Below, piece by piece: positions 3,685-6,585 of a stretch of 6,585 bases of DNA; position 1 is the stretch's first letter, and each line of letters opens with the position of its first letter. The notes below the pieces were generated by a model. It saw only the letters and a program-made list of their open reading frames with translations, had not been told where the DNA came from and searched no databases. Position numbers and translations under genes: made by a program. Source of the DNA: Deltaproteobacteria bacterium (GTDB lineage: Bacteria; Desulfobacterota; Desulfobacteria; Desulfobacterales; JAFDCJ01); the NCBI GenBank assembly GCA_024277475.1, contig JAJRVC010000202.1, positions 1 through 6,585 on the forward strand, in the 5' to 3' direction.

Positions 3685-6474
3685 ATGAGCAGTCGTGCAC
3701 CGCGCTACACGATTGTCCTGGCCGCCGGTGAAGGCACTCGAATGGGTTCCACCACACGTCATAAGGTATGTTTCCCCGTAGACGGCCGGCCCGCGATTAA
3801 TCGTGCTCTTAAAACATATAACGAGTGTGGTGTAAAACAGCATATTCTGGTCGTGGGTGCCTTGGCAGGTCAGGTCATTGAAACCGTCGGAGCTGAGTTT
3901 GAAAACGTCATTTTCACTTATCAACCCAAACGGTTAGGTACTGCCCATGCTGCCCGCCAGGCTATGAAAATTTTTGACGGTCTTGAAAGTGAGCAGGATG
4001 TCCTCCTGGTCGCCGGGGATCGCATTATCAGACCCGCAGTCCTCGAACAGCTTTTTGATCTGTACTTCAGCCAGGTGTGTGACATGGTCGTTTTGGCAGT
4101 TCCAAACCATCACAATTCAACCCAGGGCCGGCTGGTATTGGACGACAACAGGCAGTTGATGGGAATTGTTGAAGCTGTCGATGTCCGACAGCGCCGTGTT
4201 TTTCACAAGTTGCGCTCCCTGGCCGTTCGGGGATCTATTCCTGAAAATGAGGAATTACGTCAAATTATTGAACTTGGTTTTGCCATTGATAAAAAGCCGC
4301 CGGAGAAATCCAAGATTGAAAAGGCCTTTGGGGAAATATGGCACTCGATTGCCGTAGGAAAACGCAGTCTGACCGCTGAAGAAATTATTTCATTCATACC
4401 GGAAAAAATGACACGGTTTGAATTTATCGATCAAGCCGGTAAAAAAGTTACAAGAACACCGCAGGAAATCGAGAAAACCGATTTGCTGAATACAAGTGTC
4501 TATTTAATAAAAACCGATGCGCTCAGATATGCGCTTTCCAGACTGGATCGTCATAATGCCCAGCAGGAAGAATACCTTTCCGAAATGGTGAATCATTTGC
4601 CGGGGGGGCTTGAAAACGGCGAACGCAAATTCACCCTCAGTTATCTGCCGGTGGAAGACCCGGCCGGTGTGCTGGGTTTCAATAACCCTTCCGAGCTGCT
4701 GGAGGTCGAGGCATTGATTCAATCCAAACGCCAAAAAGAGCCTCTTGAAACCGTACTTCCGGCTAATTCTTATCGAACCGTAAATACGTGGATAAGGTCT
4801 TTCCGGGAGCTTGAAAATCAGGACACCAAAAGTGATGAATCCCTCCAGACCGAACTCAGCCAAACCTATAGTGACACTAAAGAAACTATCCTGGAAAGAG
4901 TGCGCGCCTATATTGACATTTTGAAACATGCGGCCAGGACGGTCGGAAAAGATGAAAAGGTTTTTATCGTTCGCTCACCGGGTCGCGTAAACGTCATGGG
5001 CCGGCATATCGATCATCAGGGCGGCAATTGCAACCTGATGACCATCGGTTATGAAACTTTGATGGTGGTGCGACCCCGTGAGGACGACCTGGTCAGGCTT
5101 TTTAGCATCAATCCGGAACATTTTCCAAACCGGGAGTTCTCCATCGGGGAGATGGTCGAGGATTTGCCCTGGGATGACTGGTTGTCTCTTGTGAACAGCA
5201 AAAAAGTTTCCAGGATGGTGCACACCTATGGCGGTGACTGGGCTCAGTACATCAAGGCCGCGGTGCTGCGACTCCAAAAAAAGTTCAGAACGGATAAGCT
5301 CTGCGGAATGGATCTTGTCGTCGGCGGCAATATTCCCCTTGCAGCCGGGTTGAGTTCTTCCTCGTCTTTGGTGGTGGGTGCGGCCGAGGCAACCGTAATG
5401 GTTAATCGACTGGATACATTCCCGGCCCAGTTCGTTGATCTGTGCGGCGAAGGCGAATGGTTTGTGGGGACCCGCGGCGGGGCTGCCGATCATGCGGCCG
5501 TCAAGTTCGGGCAAAAGGGCAAAGTCGTTAAAGTCGTCTTTTTCGATTTCTCTATCCTCGACATTGTACCGTTTCCGCAGAATTATGCCCTGGTAGTCTG
5601 CGATTCGGGTTTAAAGGCCCGGAAGACCGGCAAGGCCAGGGATCTTTTCAACCATCGCATCTGCTGTTACCGCATTGGATTGCTCCTGATCAAGAAGTTT
5701 TTCCCCCAATTTTCCCCGGCACTCAATCATCTCCGGGATGTAAATATGAAGAACCTTAAAATACCGCTCAGCTGGATATATCGGATTCTGCTGCATCTGC
5801 CGGAAAAGGCGACCCGGGAAGAACTGCAGCTTATGCTGCCGGATGAGGATCTCGACGGTTTTTTTAGCCAGCATAAGCCGCCGCACGATGGTTTATATCC
5901 GATTCGCGGGGTAGTGCTCTTCGGATTGGCGGAAATGGAACGTGCCAAACAATTTTCAGATGCAATGAAAACAGGCCGCATTGACTATTTAGGCCGTCTG
6001 ATGAACGTTTCCCATGACGGTGATCGCGTCATTGCGATTGGCAGGGACGGAACCGAATCAGAATACCGGGCGCCGATCTCCAACGATCACATTTTCAGCC
6101 TCATCGGCGATCTGGAAAGCGGGGATCTCGAGCGGGTAGAACGAGCCCAGCTACAGTGGCAGCCGGGTGGTTATTGCTGCAGTCTTCCGGAGATCGACCG
6201 CATGGTTCATATCGCCCTGCAAACAAAAGGCGTTGTCGGCGCCCAGTTGGCAGGCGCCGGTCTGGGGGGCTGTATGATGGTCCTTGCCCACCGCGATACG
6301 GTTTCGAGCCTGATCGATAACCTTAGCGAAAAATATTATGACACCCACGACAAACTCCCAACGATACTTGTTTGTCGACCGGTTGCCGGAAGCGGGGTGC
6401 TGTTGGGAGAAACCACCCTAACATTGCAAAAGCCGGAGGGCTTCAGAGCCAAGGCGTCAAGGGTGAAGTTGTAG
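3685..6474 (+). CDS. Bifunctional GlmU-like nucleotidyltransferase / GHMP sugar-1-kinase fusion
   Basis: A 929-residue cytosolic two-domain protein. Residues 1-~345 are a GlmU-type sugar-1-phosphate nucleotidyltransferase: LAAGEGTRM (12-20), Lys27, Gln80, LGT (84-86), metal-binding Asp112, Gly148, Glu163, Asn269 and Asn333, matching E. coli GlmU R18, K25, Q76, G81-T82, D105, G140, E154, N169 and N227. A ~90-residue insertion separates Glu163 from Asn269. Residues ~346-425 are a charged linker. Residues ~426-929 are a galactokinase-family GHMP kinase: GRVNVMGRHIDHQGG (433-447), ATP-binding GGNIPLAAGLSSSSS (547-561), catalytic Asp602, LRDV (683-686), GRLMNVSH (770-777) and LAGAGLGGC (855-863). 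No GlmU acetyltransferase domain is present. Expected reactions are sugar + ATP to sugar-1-phosphate, then sugar-1-phosphate + NTP (UTP by GlmU analogy) to NDP-sugar. The substrate is unknown; the GRHIDHQ signature resembles plant galacturonokinase (GAHIDHQ) more than galactokinase (GEHTDY). The domain order parallels the fucose salvage enzyme FKP/FKGP, but the N-terminal family differs. Confidence 0.88.
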   Translation: MSSRAPRYTIVLAAGEGTRMGSTTRHKVCFPVDGRPAINRALKTYNECGVKQHILVVGALAGQVIETVGAEFENVIFTYQPKRLGTAHAARQAMKIFDGLESEQDVLLVAGDRIIRPAVLEQLFDLYFSQVCDMVVLAVPNHHNSTQGRLVLDDNRQLMGIVEAVDVRQRRVFHKLRSLAVRGSIPENEELRQIIELGFAIDKKPPEKSKIEKAFGEIWHSIAVGKRSLTAEEIISFIPEKMTRFEFIDQAGKKVTRTPQEIEKTDLLNTSVYLIKTDALRYALSRLDRHNAQQEEYLSEMVNHLPGGLENGERKFTLSYLPVEDPAGVLGFNNPSELLEVEALIQSKRQKEPLETVLPANSYRTVNTWIRSFRELENQDTKSDESLQTELSQTYSDTKETILERVRAYIDILKHAARTVGKDEKVFIVRSPGRVNVMGRHIDHQGGNCNLMTIGYETLMVVRPREDDLVRLFSINPEHFPNREFSIGEMVEDLPWDDWLSLVNSKKVSRMVHTYGGDWAQYIKAAVLRLQKKFRTDKLCGMDLVVGGNIPLAAGLSSSSSLVVGAAEATVMVNRLDTFPAQFVDLCGEGEWFVGTRGGAADHAAVKFGQKGKVVKVVFFDFSILDIVPFPQNYALVVCDSGLKARKTGKARDLFNHRICCYRIGLLLIKKFFPQFSPALNHLRDVNMKNLKIPLSWIYRILLHLPEKATREELQLMLPDEDLDGFFSQHKPPHDGLYPIRGVVLFGLAEMERAKQFSDAMKTGRIDYLGRLMNVSHDGDRVIAIGRDGTESEYRAPISNDHIFSLIGDLESGDLERVERAQLQWQPGGYCCSLPEIDRMVHIALQTKGVVGAQLAGAGLGGCMMVLAHRDTVSSLIDNLSEKYYDTHDKLPTILVCRPVAGSGVLLGETTLTLQKPEGFRAKASRVKL

Positions 6475-6585
6475 TCGTTTACCTCGAATCCTTGACAACA
6501 CAGGATCTGAAGTTCTCAGGCTTTCCCGAAGGGTAAACAACATGGCCAAATAGATCCCCATCCTTTGAATTCACCAGGGGGGATA
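6475..6585. other. Downstream non-coding end of window
   Basis: No gene is visible in these 111 bases. GTTTACC (6477-6483) and GGTAAAC (6532-6538) form an inverted repeat enclosing 48 bases, with no T-run after it. A perfect TTGACA (6492-6497) lacks a -10 at any usual spacing. The final bases include AGGGGGG (6576-6582), which could be a Shine-Dalgarno for a gene starting just past the window, or the 3' arm of a hairpin with ATCCCC (6554-6559). Neither reading can be settled here. Confidence 0.35.

Noticed and set aside
3685..6474. Annotation as complete GlmU or as FKP/FKGP-type fucose salvage enzyme
   Set aside because: The left-handed beta-helix hexapeptide repeats of the GlmU acetyltransferase are absent, so it is not GlmU. 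The N-terminal domain carries the GlmU LAAG.GTRM signature rather than the fucose pyrophosphorylase family, and the kinase lacks a fucokinase-like GGWSD motif.
6492..6520. Possible promoter from the perfect TTGACA at 6492-6497
   Set aside because: The bases 15-18 bp downstream (around 6513-6521, ttctcaggc) bear no resemblance to a -10 hexamer.

Overview
The window looks like a chromosomal segment of a Gram-negative bacterium, most probably a sulfate-reducer-type deltaproteobacterium (Desulfobacterota, Desulfobacterales-like). The main reason is two kinds of low-complexity repeat at the left end that I remember from genomes of that group: GA-rich 'gatgaggga/ggacgga' arrays and a 'ttcgatgttc' element whose reverse strand reads like NIEHRTSNAEHR. 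The gene families are compatible with that guess but do not prove it. Everything recognisable as a gene is on the + strand. There are no RNA genes, insertion sequences or CRISPR arrays.

Layout. Positions 1-236 are a strongly purine-biased, non-coding array holding two nearly identical 75-bp copies 161 bp apart. Positions 237-310 form a short leader with a GC hairpin followed at once by a perfect TATAAT box. Positions 311-2581 encode penicillin-binding protein 1C (pbpC), a bifunctional peptidoglycan glycosyltransferase/transpeptidase. Its first ~27 codons run through a copy of the ttcgatgttc repeat, so the true start is uncertain. After a 112-bp gap, positions 2694-3497 encode a TIM-barrel protein of the sugar-phosphate isomerase/AP-endonuclease-2 superfamily in which all nine metal-ligand positions of endonuclease IV appear to be kept. 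After a 187-bp gap with a weak terminator-like hairpin, positions 3685-6474 encode a 929-residue two-domain protein behind a strong Shine-Dalgarno: an N-terminal GlmU-type nucleotidyltransferase and a C-terminal GHMP sugar kinase of the galactokinase/galacturonokinase type. The last 111 bases hold no recognisable gene.

How the genes may work together. The fusion protein carries what is needed to phosphorylate a free sugar at C1 and couple the sugar-1-phosphate to a nucleotide, so a salvage route from free sugar to NDP-sugar in one polypeptide is the simplest reading. The TIM-barrel protein could act on a related sugar, but the gap and possible terminator make co-transcription unproven. PBP1C acts in the periplasm on peptidoglycan; any link to the sugar-activation gene (cell-envelope precursors) is only thematic. 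The fusion enzyme is the most interesting item: its domain pairing, a ~90-residue insertion inside the nucleotidyltransferase domain and a non-standard sugar-binding signature (GRHIDHQ) together suggest a substrate other than galactose.
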